From Actinomycetota bacterium (GTDB lineage: Bacteria; Actinomycetota; Actinomycetes; Actinomycetales; Microbacteriaceae): a DNA stretch of 32,931 bases. The notes below the pieces were generated by a model. That model was not told the origin of the DNA. It was given only the letters and a program-made list of their open reading frames with translations, and ran no database searches. The DNA is taken from assembly GCA_009702455.1 (NCBI GenBank), contig WLIA01000010.1, positions 1 to 32,931 of the forward strand. The letters run 5' to 3'. Of this stretch, positions 16,409 to 25,300 are shown one piece after another (positions within the stretch are counted from its first letter, which is position 1; every line of letters starts with the position of its first letter). A program made the position numbers and the translations under genes.

Positions 16409-16855
16409 ATGAACTACGAAGAGTTAATGCGCTCGGCAATTGCAGAGGCCGCAAATTCTGGCGACGATGTTCCGGTTGGCGCGCTGATCGTTTCACCCAC
16501 CGGTGAAGTTATTGCGCTCGGGCACAACGAACGCGAAGCCGACAGCGACCCAACAGCTCACGCCGAGATTGTCGCCATTCGCCGCGCGGCAAAAATTCGC
16601 CAAGACTGGCGCCTCGAAGATTGCACGCTGGTAGTCACGCTAGAGCCATGTGTTATGTGTGCCGGTGCCATCGTGGCTGCGAGAATCGGTCGAGTTGTGT
16701 TTGGCGCTTGGGATGAGCGCGTGGGCGCATCCGGCTCACTTTATGACTTGATTCGAGATGCGCGGTTGGGCGCACCGGCCGAAGTTATCTCGGGCATTCT
16801 TGGCGACGAATGTTCTGCGCAACTGCGCGCGTTCTTCGAAGCGCGTCGCGGCTAG
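16409..16855 (+). CDS. tadA: tRNA-specific adenosine deaminase
   Basis: TadA deaminates A34 to inosine in tRNA-Arg(ACG). The 148-residue protein has the zinc-deaminase signature: TAHAEIVAIRRAA with the His and catalytic Glu, and TLEPCVMCAGAI with the two zinc-binding cysteines (PCxxC). Length is normal. The ATG at 16409 is two bases after the upp stop, and no ribosome binding site stands out, so translation is probably coupled. The -35 region of the tRNA-Ser promoter begins eight bases after the stop codon. Confidence 0.95.
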   Translation: MNYEELMRSAIAEAANSGDDVPVGALIVSPTGEVIALGHNEREADSDPTAHAEIVAIRRAAKIRQDWRLEDCTLVVTLEPCVMCAGAIVAARIGRVVFGAWDERVGASGSLYDLIRDARLGAPAEVISGILGDECSAQLRAFFEARRG

Positions 16856-16862
16856 CTCGCAA

Positions 16863-16891
16863 TTTACCGAACCCGCGCGTTCTGCTAACCT
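16863..16891 (+). promoter_or_regulatory. Promoter of tRNA-Ser
   Basis: TTTACC (16863-16868), a 17-base spacer, then TAACCT (16886-16891). The mature tRNA begins seven bases after the -10 hexamer, so transcription would start at or very near the mature 5' end. Confidence 0.6.
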
Positions 16892-16898
16892 ATCCAAC

Positions 16899-16988
16899 GG
16901 TGACGTGTCCGAGCGGCCGAAGGTACTTGTCTCGAAAACAAGTGTGCGTGAAAGCGCACCGAGGGTTCAAATCCCTCCGTCACCGCCA
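16899..16988 (+). tRNA. tRNA-Ser, anticodon CGA
   Basis: A 90-base class II tRNA. The acceptor stem is GGTGACG (16899-16905) pairing with CGTCACC (16978-16984), followed by discriminator G and an encoded CCA. The anticodon arm is CTTGT-CTCGAAA-ACAAG, giving anticodon CGA, which reads UCG. A long variable arm with stem GTGCG/CGCAC follows, and the T arm is GAGGG-TTCAAAT-CCCTC. The long variable arm and the G discriminator fit serine. It has its own promoter and an intrinsic terminator six bases downstream. The last 26 bases are repeated at 17133-17158. Confidence 0.96.
16963..16988 (+). repeat. Direct repeat copy 1: 3' end of tRNA-Ser
   Basis: These 26 bases cover the T loop region, the 3' acceptor strand and CCA of tRNA-Ser. 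They recur exactly at 17133-17158, 170 bases downstream. Duplication of a tRNA 3' end is the usual footprint of site-specific integration. Confidence 0.9.
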
Positions 16989-16993
16989 CAAAC

Positions 16994-17022
16994 AAAAATG
17001 ACCCCGAGATGGGGTCATTTTT
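16994..17022 (+). terminator. Intrinsic terminator of tRNA-Ser
   Basis: A 12-bp perfect stem AAAAATGACCCC / GGGGTCATTTTT around loop GAGAT, followed by CTTT. It directly follows the CCA end of the tRNA. The A- and T-rich flanks would let it work in both directions. Confidence 0.85.
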
Positions 17023-17132
17023 CTTTGCGGTAGACGTCGGGGTTTCCAGCTCCCGATTGGTAAATCCAAAGCACAAGTTTCTGGCGGTCTCGCACCGCAG
17101 CGGCGATAACTTCGCCGCTAAACGCGGTGTTC

Positions 17133-17158
17133 GGGTTCAAATCCCTCCGTCACCGCCA
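17133..17158 (+). repeat. Direct repeat copy 2 of tRNA-Ser 3' end (att-like)
   Basis: An exact 26-base copy of the tRNA-Ser end including GGGTTCAAATCCC and the terminal GCCA. The sequence before it (an unrelated 14-bp hairpin) does not continue the tRNA, so it is a fragment rather than a second gene. No integrase gene lies between the copies. Confidence 0.85.
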
Positions 17159-17229
17159 GGCCCGAGCGAGGCGACAAGTTATGTCGACTCGGTGGCCGCA
17201 GCTTGTGCGAACAACTGTGTCGGGCGATG

Positions 17230-17265
17230 AACCGCTTTCGGGAGGCCGGAGACGGTTTTTCTTTT
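17230..17265 (+). terminator. Intrinsic terminator, plus strand
   Basis: AACCGCTTTCGG pairs with CCGGAGACGGTT (one C-A mismatch and two G-T pairs) around loop GAGG, followed by TTTCTTTT. It ends one base before the GNAT gene's stop on the other strand. The poly-T side faces the plus strand, so it serves a plus-strand transcript from the 17093-17229 region or read-through from the tRNA. Confidence 0.65.
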
Positions 17266-17266
17266 G

Positions 17267-17710
17267 CTACTTATCGATCTGGTAGTGAATGAACCCAGTC
17301 TTCGTCGCCATGCGGTCATAAAGCTGTTGCGCGGTTTTGTTCGAGTCAGCCGTTAGCCAATAAACCTTGGTTGCCCCGGCAGCCTCGGCCCAAGCCTGCA
17401 CGTGCGCAATTAGCGCGCGACCTGCTCCTGAACCGCGAGCATCTGCTGAAACAAAAAGATCCTCTAGATAGACGTAGTCGCCGCGAGACCAAGTGCCCGG
17501 ATGTGTCAACCAGTTGACCATGCCAATCGCTTTGCCCTCATCGTTCAAAGCCAAAGCTCCAAACATGTTCACGGATTCGTCAAGCAAGCGCTCAAAAGTG
17601 TGGCGAGTTATGTCGGCGTCAAGCTGCGTTTCATAAAACTCTAGGTAGCCGGTCCAAAGCGGAAGCCAGCCGTCAAAGTCATCAGGGTTGAGAGGTCGAA
17701 CTACGAGCAT
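17267..17710 (-). CDS. GNAT-family N-acetyltransferase
   Basis: The 147-residue protein is a single GNAT domain: N-terminal VVRPLNPDDFDGWLPLWTGY, central YLEDLFVSADARGSGAGRALI with the acetyl-CoA-binding R/QxxGxG/A loop (RGSGAG), and C-terminal YWLTADSNKTAQQLYDRMATKTGFIHYQ. Such proteins acetylate small molecules, peptides or proteins; the substrate is unknown. The start is ATG 17710. TAAACT six bases upstream implies a leaderless mRNA, although the gene also lies 23 bases after a same-strand gene and may be cotranscribed. Confidence 0.88.
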   Translation of the reverse strand: MLVVRPLNPDDFDGWLPLWTGYLEFYETQLDADITRHTFERLLDESVNMFGALALNDEGKAIGMVNWLTHPGTWSRGDYVYLEDLFVSADARGSGAGRALIAHVQAWAEAAGATKVYWLTADSNKTAQQLYDRMATKTGFIHYQIDK

Positions 17711-17716
17711 GTCCCG

Positions 17717-17722
17717 AGTTTA
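17717..17722 (-). promoter_or_regulatory. Candidate -10 element of the GNAT gene
   Basis: On the minus strand TAAACT is followed by CGGGAC and the ATG at 17710, the same six-base spacing seen before several other genes in this window. Confidence 0.45.
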
Positions 17723-17733
17723 GTTGCCGGAAA

Positions 17734-18045
17734 CTATGCGGCTTCGAGCTGCCCAGCTGAAATCGAATCAATTTCTGCAGAAACCCAAGGCACTTGCTTG
17801 GCTGCCGCGCTGATTGCGGCTTTTACTGCCTGAACGCCAATGGCGAAGGCCTCTTCAACTGAGTTGGTGCTAACCCACATGTCCATGTCGATCTTCATAA
17901 TCCCGTAGTCGGCAGCCATGTCTTGTTCGGTTACTGATTCATCATCAAAAAATACTTCAGCCAGTGCGTCAAAGATGTCGACTGGGTCTGTGTTCAGCAA
18001 CTGACGGTCAGAAGTCAGCTTCACGTCGATTTTTACTTCAATCAT
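17734..18045 (-). CDS. Small hypothetical protein
   Basis: From ATG 18045 the protein has 103 residues and no recognised family. It begins with a beta-like MIEVKIDVKL, is acidic in the middle (VFFDDESVTEQDMAADYG), and has an alternating MKIDMDMWV strand followed by an alanine-rich helix (EEAFAIGVQAVKAAISAAAK). It has no signal peptide or membrane segment. The start is fixed by AAGGGGA just before CATC-ATG; the longer frame to 18105 has no ribosome binding site. It sits divergent from another small unknown gene and upstream of the GNAT gene. Confidence 0.65.
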   Translation of the reverse strand: MIEVKIDVKLTSDRQLLNTDPVDIFDALAEVFFDDESVTEQDMAADYGIMKIDMDMWVSTNSVEEAFAIGVQAVKAAISAAAKQVPWVSAEIDSISAGQLEAA

Positions 18046-18117
18046 GATGTCCCCTTTCCCAACAATCCAATCTTTGCAAGAATCTTCGGCATTCGCGAGA
18101 ACCACTTAACCTGAGGG

Positions 18118-18146
18118 TTGTCGCCCAATTTGTGCACAGGTAACCT
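18118..18146 (+). promoter_or_regulatory. Promoter of the gene at 18153 (leaderless)
   Basis: TTGTCG (18118-18123), a 17-base spacer and TAACCT (18141-18146), then six bases to the ATG. This is one of the best-formed promoters in the window. Confidence 0.65.
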
Positions 18147-18152
18147 ATTCAG

Positions 18153-18512
18153 ATGCCAACTATCGAGTTAAAAGATGACGAGCTTGTGATCAGGCTCAGT
18201 TTCTGGCCGCGACTGGCCTGTGTTCACGGCGATGTGCACATTCCTGCCACCAGCCTTCGCGGGGCGCTGGTTGCAGACCCGAACTGGGTCAAAACCCTCG
18301 GTTTTCGCATTCCGGGCACGGCTTTGCCATGGGTGATCATCGCCGGCACCTACATCAAGCCCAAAGACTCGGCTTTCGTCTACTGGACCCGCCGCAACAA
18401 GACAGTTTTGCAGCTAAATCTGAGCGGTCGGCCCTACAACCGCGTATTTCTGGGGGTAGACGATGCTGCCGCGCTCGCGGACCAGATCAACGACGCCCTA
18501 ACCGCTTGCTAG
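18153..18512 (+). CDS. Small hypothetical protein, possibly PH-like fold
   Basis: A 119-residue protein of no family I can name. It is rich in predicted beta strands (MPTIELKDDELVIRLSFWPR, HGDVHIPATSLRGALV, VIIAGTYIKPKDSAFVYWTRR, TVLQLNLSGRPYNRVFLGVDD) and ends in a helix DAAALADQINDALTAC, a layout reminiscent of bacterial PH-like domains. The ATG at 18153 is preceded by a well-formed promoter with no room for a ribosome binding site, so the mRNA is probably leaderless. It lies before the rpoB promoter region. Confidence 0.7.
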   Translation: MPTIELKDDELVIRLSFWPRLACVHGDVHIPATSLRGALVADPNWVKTLGFRIPGTALPWVIIAGTYIKPKDSAFVYWTRRNKTVLQLNLSGRPYNRVFLGVDDAAALADQINDALTAC

Positions 18513-18605
18513 GCCAGTAAACATAAGGGCTTCAGCCCTGCCAATTGGCCAAATCGACCTCAATAGCACTTTTGAACGAATTTTGGGGCGAATTCGAGAA
18601 AATTG

Positions 18606-18635
18606 TTGGCAGTTTTAGCCCAATCGTTATAGGGT
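18606..18635 (+). promoter_or_regulatory. Candidate rpoB promoter P1
   Basis: TTGGCA (18606-18611), an 18-base spacer and TAGGGT (18630-18635), which overlaps TATAGG as an alternative hexamer. It would give a leader of roughly 120 bases before the rpoB start. Confidence 0.45.
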
Positions 18636-18662
18636 AGAGGTTTGCTCCCCAACAAACCGCAT

Positions 18663-18698
18663 GCATATTTTGGCTGCGCCTTTGACGCATATTTTGGC
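18663..18698 (+). repeat. 12-base direct repeat in the rpoB leader
   Basis: GCATATTTTGGC occurs at 18663-18674 and again at 18687-18698, exactly 24 bases apart. The second copy is also the loop and 3' arm of a TGACGC / GCGTCA hairpin (18683-18702) followed by a T run at 18707-18711. The 247-base gap before rpoB otherwise holds only the promoters. Confidence 0.5.
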
Positions 18699-18709
18699 GT
18701 CAGTAGTTT
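18682..18709 (+). promoter_or_regulatory. Candidate rpoB promoter P2
   Basis: TTGACG (18682-18687), a 16-base spacer and TAGTTT (18704-18709). It would start transcripts about 45 bases before the TTG start of rpoB. It overlaps the direct repeat and hairpin, so only one of these readings may be real. Confidence 0.4.
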
Positions 18710-18759
18710 TTGGGTCGCGATTCCAACCACTCAGATCTAGTTCCTTGGAGGGACATCTC

Positions 18760-21700
18760 TTGGCATCGGCGAAGAAGACTAAAAACACACGTTCAACAAA
18801 GCGCCTCTCATTTGCAAAGGTCACGGAAGCTCTCGATGTTCCAGACCTACTCATGCTGCAGACCGAAAGCTTCGACTGGCTAATCGGTAACCCTGCATGG
18901 AAGGCAAAGAACCCAGGCGCAAAGAATGGCCTCGAAGAAATCTTTGCTGAGATTTCTCCGATCGTTGACTCGGCAAACCCAGCTCAGGCTCCGAAGATGG
19001 GAATCAGCTTCGACAAGCCAGAGCTATACGACCCTGAATACACTCCTGACGAGTGCAAGGTTAAGGGCCGCAGCTACACCCAGCCTCTTTACATCAAGGC
19101 AGAGTTCACCAACTACGAAACCGGTGAGATCAAGTCTCAGACCGTTTTCATGGGCGACTTTCCTGTGATGACCGAGAAGGGCACCTTCGTAATTAACGGA
19201 ACCGAGCGCGTTGTTGTTTCGCAGCTTGTTCGTTCACCTGGTGTCTACTTCTCACAGACAACCAACACAACCGGAAACCTTGACGTGCGCAACATCCGTG
19301 CACAGATCATTCCAAGCCGTGGTTCATACCTTGAGTTCTTGACCGAGTGGGTCAAAGAAGAGCGCAAGCCAATGGCACGTTACGGAAAGCCGATTGTTCA
19401 GGTTCAGGTTGACCGCAAGACCAAAGTGTCTGCAACCATTTTCTTGAAGGCTCTCGGTCTTAGCGAAGATGAAATTCGCGCAGAGTTCGCAGACATCAAG
19501 GATGCAGTTGCGAAGAACGCGAAGGCATGGACCATCGACGTTGACCTAATCGAGAACACTCTCGAGTATGACAAGTCGAAGGCATACGCAACCAACAACA
19601 TCATCAGCAAAGAAGACGCACTTCGCGAGCTATACCGCAAGGTTCGCAGCGAAGCGGCCGGACCGGAAGTTGCAGAAGCATGGTTGAAGTCAACCTACTT
19701 CGACACCAAGCGTTACAACCTCGCGAAGGTTGGCCGTCACAAGCTAAACCGCAAGCTAGGCCTAGACGTTGCTGGCGACAAGAACACCCTGATGATCGAA
19801 GACATCGTTGCGACCATCAAGTACCTATTGGTCTTCGACCTCAGCCAGGCACCACAGAACGGCAACCTTGCTACCCCAATTGACCTAGTCATGGGCGGCA
19901 AGAAGTCGGCTGTAACCATCTCGTCTGACGACATCGATGACTTCTCAAACCGTCGAATTCGCTCGGTTGGCGAACTAATTCAGAACCAGGTTCGCATCGG
20001 TCTAAGCCGCATGGAGCGCGTTGTTCGTGAGCGCATGTCGACTCAAGACATCGAAGCAATTACTCCGATGACTTTGATCAACTTGCGTCCGGTTGTTTCG
20101 GCAATCAAGGAGTTCTTCGGAGCTTCGCAGTTGTCACAGTTCATGGATCAGAACAACCCACTGGCAGGATTGGCTCACAAGCGTCGCTTGTCAGCCCTTG
20201 GCCCAGGCGGTATCGCTCGTGAGCGTGCACAGATGGAAGTTCGTGACGTTCACCCTTCTCACTACGGACGCATGTGTCCTGTTGAAACTCCTGAAGGTCC
20301 GAACATTGGTCTAATCGGTTCGTTGACTGCGTTCGCACGCATCAACGCATTCGGTTTCATCGAGACTCCTTACTTCAAGGTCACCAATTCAAAAGTTGCA
20401 AAGGGTGCACCTGACTACCTAGACGCAGCATCAGAAGCCGGCAAGATTATTGCTCCTGCTGATGTTCCGCTAAACGCAGACCGCACTTTTGCAAATGCAA
20501 AGGTATTCGCGCGCTTCAAGGGTGAGGTTGTTGAAGTAGACGCAGCCGATGTTGACTACGTTGACATTTCACCTCGTCAGCTCGCTTCTGTTTCAACGTC
20601 GTTGATTCCGTTCCTCGAGCACGACGACTCAACCCGTGCGCTAATGGGTGCAAACATGCAGCGTCAGGCAGTTCCACTGCTACGCAGCGTTGCACCTCTA
20701 GTTGGCACAGGCATGGAGCGCGTTGCAGCGATCGACTCTGGCGCAGCAGTTATCAACGAGACCTCTGGTGTTGTTGAAGAAGTTGCAGCAGACAAGATTG
20801 TCATCAAGCAGGATGCCGGCGGCACGAAGTCATACGTTCTTCGCAAGTTCGACCGCTCAAACCAGGGCACCGCAATCAACCAGCGCGCAATCGTCTCGGT
20901 TGGCCAGAAGGTTGATGCCGGAGAAGTTCTTGCAGACGGTCCAGCTACCGAAAACGGCGAGCTCGCACTCGGAAAAGACCTGCTCGTGGCATTCATGCCA
21001 TGGGAAGGCCACAACTTCGAAGACGCGATCATCATCAGCCAGAACCTGGTGAAAGACGACACCCTCAGCTCGATTCACATCGAGGAGTACGAGGTTGAAG
21101 CTCGCGACACCAAGCTAGGTAAAGAAGAGATCACCGCCGACCTACCGAACATCTCGGCAGAGGCTTTGGCTCAGCTTGACGAGCGCGGCATCATTCGCAT
21201 CGGTGCAGAGGTTCGCCCAGGCGACATCCTTGTTGGAAAAGTAACCCCTAAGGGTGAAACCGAGCTAACCCCAGAAGAGCGCCTACTTCGCGCAATCTTC
21301 AACGAGAAGAGCCGCGAAGTTCGCGACACCTCTTTGAAGGTGCCGCACGGCGAGCAGGGAACCATCATCGGCGTCAAGGTATTTGACATCGACGAGGGCG
21401 ACGACGAGCTAGGTGCCGGTGTAAACCAGCGCGTAGTGATTCACATCGCTCAGAAGCGCAAGATTACCGAGGGTGACAAGCTTGCTGGTCGCCACGGTAA
21501 CAAGGGTGTTATCTCGAAGATTCTTCCGGTTGAAGACATGCCATTCCTCGAGGATGGAACTCCGGTTGACATCGTGTTGAACCCGCTAGGTATCCCTGGC
21601 CGTATGAACTTCGGTCAGATTCTCGAGCTACACCTCGGATGGATCGCCAAGCAGGGTTGGGATGTTAAAGACGGTGCAAAGTGGGCCGCCAACCTCGTTG

Positions 21701-22365
21701 ACGAAATGCGTCACGGCGAGCCAGGTACCCCTGTTGCAACTCCAGTCTTCGACGGCGCATCGAAAGATGAGATCGCCGGTCTTCTCGAGTCGACCCGTCC
21801 GAACAAGGATGGCCAGCACCTCGTGAAGAAGTCGGGTAAGGCGCGTCTATTCGACGGTCGCTCAGGCGAGCCATACCCAGAAGATATCTCGGTCGGTTAC
21901 ATGTACATCTTGAAGTTGCACCACTTGGTCGACGACAAGATTCACGCACGTTCAACCGGTCCTTACTCAATGATCACTCAGCAGCCACTCGGTGGTAAGG
22001 CGCAGTTCGGTGGACAGCGCTTTGGTGAGATGGAAGTTTGGGCTCTTCAGGCTTACGGTGCAGCACACACTCTTCAAGAGTTGCTCACCATTAAGTCAGA
22101 CGACATCAACGGTCGTATCAAGACCTACGATGCAATCGTCAAGGGTCAGAACATCCAGGCTCCTGGTATTCCAGAGTCGTTCCGAGTTCTTACAAAAGAA
22201 ATGCAGTCTCTCGCACTAAACGTTGAGGTTCTCAACGCGAAGGGTGAAGCAGTCAACTTGATGGAGGAAGACTTCGAAGCAGATCGCACTGCAGAAGACC
22301 TCGGCATCAACTTGTCTCGCAACGAGGCACTTTCGGCTGACAACGACTCACCTACTTACTACTAA
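18760..22365 (+). CDS. rpoB: RNA polymerase subunit beta
   Basis: The 1201-residue protein is the beta subunit of RNA polymerase. Diagnostic stretches are [15 protein letters not shown] near the N terminus, [19 protein letters not shown], the rifampicin region [13 protein letters not shown]...[32 protein letters not shown], and the C-terminal [19 protein letters not shown]. The start is TTG 18760, chosen because GGAGGGA (18747-18753) lies six bases upstream; the frame is open to 18661 without another signal. The rifampicin pocket keeps the key Asp, His and Ser (516, 526, 531 in E. coli numbering) but has Ala at positions 522 and 525. It is slightly longer than usual in Actinobacteria, mainly through additions in the N-terminal lobes. 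rpoC follows after 26 bases. Confidence 0.97.
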   Translation: MASAKKTKNTRSTKRLSFAKVTEALDVPDLLMLQTESFDWLIGNPAWKAKNPGAKNGLEEIFAEISPIVDSANPAQAPKMGISFDKPELYDPEYTPDECKVKGRSYTQPLYIKAEFTNYETGEIKSQTVFMGDFPVMTEKGTFVINGTERVVVSQLVRSPGVYFSQTTNTTGNLDVRNIRAQIIPSRGSYLEFLTEWVKEERKPMARYGKPIVQVQVDRKTKVSATIFLKALGLSEDEIRAEFADIKDAVAKNAKAWTIDVDLIENTLEYDKSKAYATNNIISKEDALRELYRKVRSEAAGPEVAEAWLKSTYFDTKRYNLAKVGRHKLNRKLGLDVAGDKNTLMIEDIVATIKYLLVFDLSQAPQNGNLATPIDLVMGGKKSAVTISSDDIDDFSNRRIRSVGELIQNQVRIGLSRMERVVRERMSTQDIEAITPMTLINLRPVVSAIKEFFGASQLSQFMDQNNPLAGLAHKRRLSALGPGGIARERAQMEVRDVHPSHYGRMCPVETPEGPNIGLIGSLTAFARINAFGFIETPYFKVTNSKVAKGAPDYLDAASEAGKIIAPADVPLNADRTFANAKVFARFKGEVVEVDAADVDYVDISPRQLASVSTSLIPFLEHDDSTRALMGANMQRQAVPLLRSVAPLVGTGMERVAAIDSGAAVINETSGVVEEVAADKIVIKQDAGGTKSYVLRKFDRSNQGTAINQRAIVSVGQKVDAGEVLADGPATENGELALGKDLLVAFMPWEGHNFEDAIIISQNLVKDDTLSSIHIEEYEVEARDTKLGKEEITADLPNISAEALAQLDERGIIRIGAEVRPGDILVGKVTPKGETELTPEERLLRAIFNEKSREVRDTSLKVPHGEQGTIIGVKVFDIDEGDDELGAGVNQRVVIHIAQKRKITEGDKLAGRHGNKGVISKILPVEDMPFLEDGTPVDIVLNPLGIPGRMNFGQILELHLGWIAKQGWDVKDGAKWAANLVDEMRHGEPGTPVATPVFDGASKDEIAGLLESTRPNKDGQHLVKKSGKARLFDGRSGEPYPEDISVGYMYILKLHHLVDDKIHARSTGPYSMITQQPLGGKAQFGGQRFGEMEVWALQAYGAAHTLQELLTIKSDDINGRIKTYDAIVKGQNIQAPGIPESFRVLTKEMQSLALNVEVLNAKGEAVNLMEEDFEADRTAEDLGINLSRNEALSADNDSPTYY

Positions 22366-22391
22366 AGAGAATCTGGACTTAAGGAAAAATC

Positions 22392-25300
22392 ATGGATGTT
22401 GAACTATTCGACTCACTCCGCGTTGGTCTAGCTACCGACACTGAGATTCGCGCATGGTCAAAGGGTGAAGTAAAGAAGCCTGAGACCATCAACTACCGCA
22501 CCCTGAAGCCAGAAAAGGATGGCCTTTTCTGCGAGAAGATCTTTGGCCCGACCAAAGACTGGGAGTGTGCCTGTGGAAAGTACAAGCGCGTTCGCTTCAA
22601 GGGAATCGTTTGTGAGCGTTGCCAGGTTGAGGTAACCAAGTCATCAGTTCGTCGTGAGCGCATGGGTCACATCGAACTAGCTGCACCGGTTACTCACATC
22701 TGGTACTTCAAGGGTGTTCCTTCACGCTTGGGCTACCTGCTCGACGTTGCACCAAAAGACCTAGAGAAGATCATCTACTTCGCTGCTTACCGCGTTATGT
22801 CACTCGAGAGTGCTGACCCCAAGGGCAACGTAATTGTTGACTCACTTCACAAGGGCGAATACATCGACCGCATCACCACCTTGTTGCGCGAGCGCGAGGC
22901 AGAGATGCTCGAGGTTGCTCAAGAAGAGCACGACGCTCTTGAGGCCTTTGGTCTAAAGCTCTACCCGGCTACCAACCTATGGGAGCAGCCAACCTGGCTA
23001 GACCCTCAGTTCAGCCGCACCTTCGAGAAGATTCTTGCTTGGGAAATCAACGAGGCTAAGAAAGAAAACCCATTCGGCAAAAAGGGTTCAGAAGAGATCA
23101 ACTCTGACGAGGCTCCTGTCGTTCGCGATGCAGCCGACGAGAAGAAGATCAAGCAGCTCATCTCAGAGTTCAAGAAGAAGACCGACAAGATCGTGCGCGA
23201 GTATGCACGCATCGAGCGTTCATCGAACTTGCATAAAGAGCAGCTCGCGTGGCGTCTATACATCACCGCTAAGAAGAGCAAGCCAATTCAGAACGATGCA
23301 ATCTTCGATTACTTCGACTACTGGTATGGAGATGCAGTTGAGACCGCAATCGGTGCAGAAGCAGTTCTTCGTGAACTTGCAGCATTCGATTTGCAACTTG
23401 CAGCTGACAAGTTGAAGTATCAAATTACATTTGGCAACACTCCTAACAATTTTTCGAACTTTACTAGAGAAGAGTTCGAAGAATTTGTAAAGAAACAATC
23501 TAAGAGAACCCAAGAGGAAATTGCCTCGGACCGCTCAAAAGGTGGTGCAAAGCAGACTCAGGCAATCAAGCGCCTGAAGGTTGTCAACTCTTTCATCGCT
23601 TCAGGAACCAACCCAACTTCTATGGTCCTCAACGTTCTTCCGGTTCTTCCGCCAGAAATTCGTCCGATGGTTCAGCTAGACGGTGGCCGCTTTGCGACCT
23701 CTGACCTAAACGACCTTTACCGTCGCGTGATTAACCGCAACAACCGTTTGAAGCGTTTCGTTGATCTAGGTGCTGTTCCAAAGACCATCTTGAACAATGA
23801 GAAGCGCATGCTTCAAGAAGCGGTTGACGCACTATTCGACAACGGTCGCCGTGGTCGCCCAGTTACCGGAACCGGTAACCGCCCACTGAAGTCACTGTCT
23901 GACCTACTTAAGGGCAAGCAGGGTCGTTTCCGTCAGAACCTTCTCGGTAAGCGCGTTGACTACTCGGGTCGTTCGGTTATCGTCGTTGGTCCGCAGTTGA
24001 AGCTGCACCAGTGTGGTCTGCCAAAGCAGATGGCACTCGAGCTCTTCAAGCCTTTCGTAATGAAGCGTCTTGTCGACCTGGGCCTTGCTCAGAACATCAA
24101 GAGCGCAAAGCGCAAGGTCGAGCGTTCACACGCAGAGGTCTGGGATGTTCTAGAAGAAGTTATTCGCGAGCGTCCGGTTCTGCTAAACCGTGCACCTACC
24201 CTTCACCGTCTAGGCATCCAGGCTTTCGAGCCGCTGCTAGTTGAAGGCAAGGCAATCCAGCTACACCCGCTCGTATGTACAGCTTTCAACGCTGACTTCG
24301 ATGGTGACCAGATGGCTGTTCACCTACCGCTATCGGTTGAGGCTCAGGCCGAGGCACGTGTTTTGATGCTTGCTTCGAACAACATCTTGAAGCCGTCTGA
24401 CGGTCGTCCGGTTGCTGTTCCTACCCAGGACATGATCATTGGTCTTTACCACCTAACCGGTGAAAAAGACGGTGCAATTGGTGAGGGCATGGCGTTCGGT
24501 TCAATCGCTGAGGCCATATTGGCTTACGACATGCTGAACAAGACCACCAAGACCGGTCTTGACCTTCAGGCCAAGATTCGCATTCGCATCGCTGGCGAGC
24601 TAAAGACCACGACTCTCGGTAGAGCCCTATTCAGCGAAGCCATGCCAGATGGTTTTGAATACAAAAAGTATCTTCAGAAAGGCTCAACGAAAAAGAACAA
24701 TATTGAACAAATCGGCAAGAAAGAACTTGAGTCGATTATCACCGGACTCGTTGGTTCTCAGCCGAAAACTGAAGTTGCGCAAACTTTGGATCGACTGAAA
24801 GACCTAGGTTTCTACTGGGCCACTCGTTCGGGTGTCTCGATGGCAATCTCAGATGTGAACTTCGACGCTAACGGCCAGTTCGACAAAGAGCGTGAAGCGC
24901 TAATTGTTAAGGGCGAGAAGGAGCACACCAAGATTCAAGAGAAGTTCGACCTCGGTGGAATTTCAGAATCAGAGCGTGTTGACAAGCTCGGTGAACTTTG
25001 GAACGACTACACCAAGCAGATTGCAACTCTTCTAGAGAGCTCGCTACCTAAAGACAACGCAATCTACAAGATGGTTACCTCGAAGGCTCGTGGAAACTGG
25101 ATTCAGATTCGTTCGATCATGGGTATGCGTGGCCCGGTGACTAAGTCATCAGGTGAGTTTGCTGCTATGCCTGTCAAGGGAAACTACCTAATCGGTCTCA
25201 CCGCTAACGAGTACTTCGTTAACGCGACCGGTGCACGTAAGGGTAACGCTGACACCGCGATGAAGACTGCGGCTGCCGGTTACCTAACCCGTCGTCTAGT

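Larger units (their letters stand above)
17093..17265 (+). ncRNA. Candidate structured RNA with tRNA-like segment and terminator
   Basis: This stretch has no credible ORF but a chain of hairpins: CACCGC-AGCGGCGA / TCGCCGCT-AAAC-GCGGTG (17093-17129), the tRNA-Ser T-arm/acceptor copy (17133-17158), GGCCCGAG pairing with CTCG-GT-GGCC (17159-17197), CAG-C-TTGT / ACAACTG closed by a GCGA tetraloop (17199-17217), and an intrinsic terminator (17230-17265). No clear promoter was found upstream. It is not SRP RNA (no conserved GGAAG/AGCAG loop) and not tmRNA. It could be a small RNA, a decayed tRNA plus insertion scar, or the remnant of a small element. Confidence 0.35.

Noticed and set aside
17009-17230. 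Short ORFs in the region after tRNA-Ser
   Set aside because: They run through a terminator and the tRNA-derived repeat, have no ribosome binding site, and their composition is not protein-like.
17159-17265. Possible signal recognition particle RNA downstream of tRNA-Ser
   Set aside because: The conserved GGAAG...AGCAG internal-loop motif of SRP RNA is absent, and the hairpin order does not fit.
24011-24244. 77-residue plus-strand ORF within rpoC in another frame
   Set aside because: It overlaps the most conserved catalytic part of rpoC and has no start signal.
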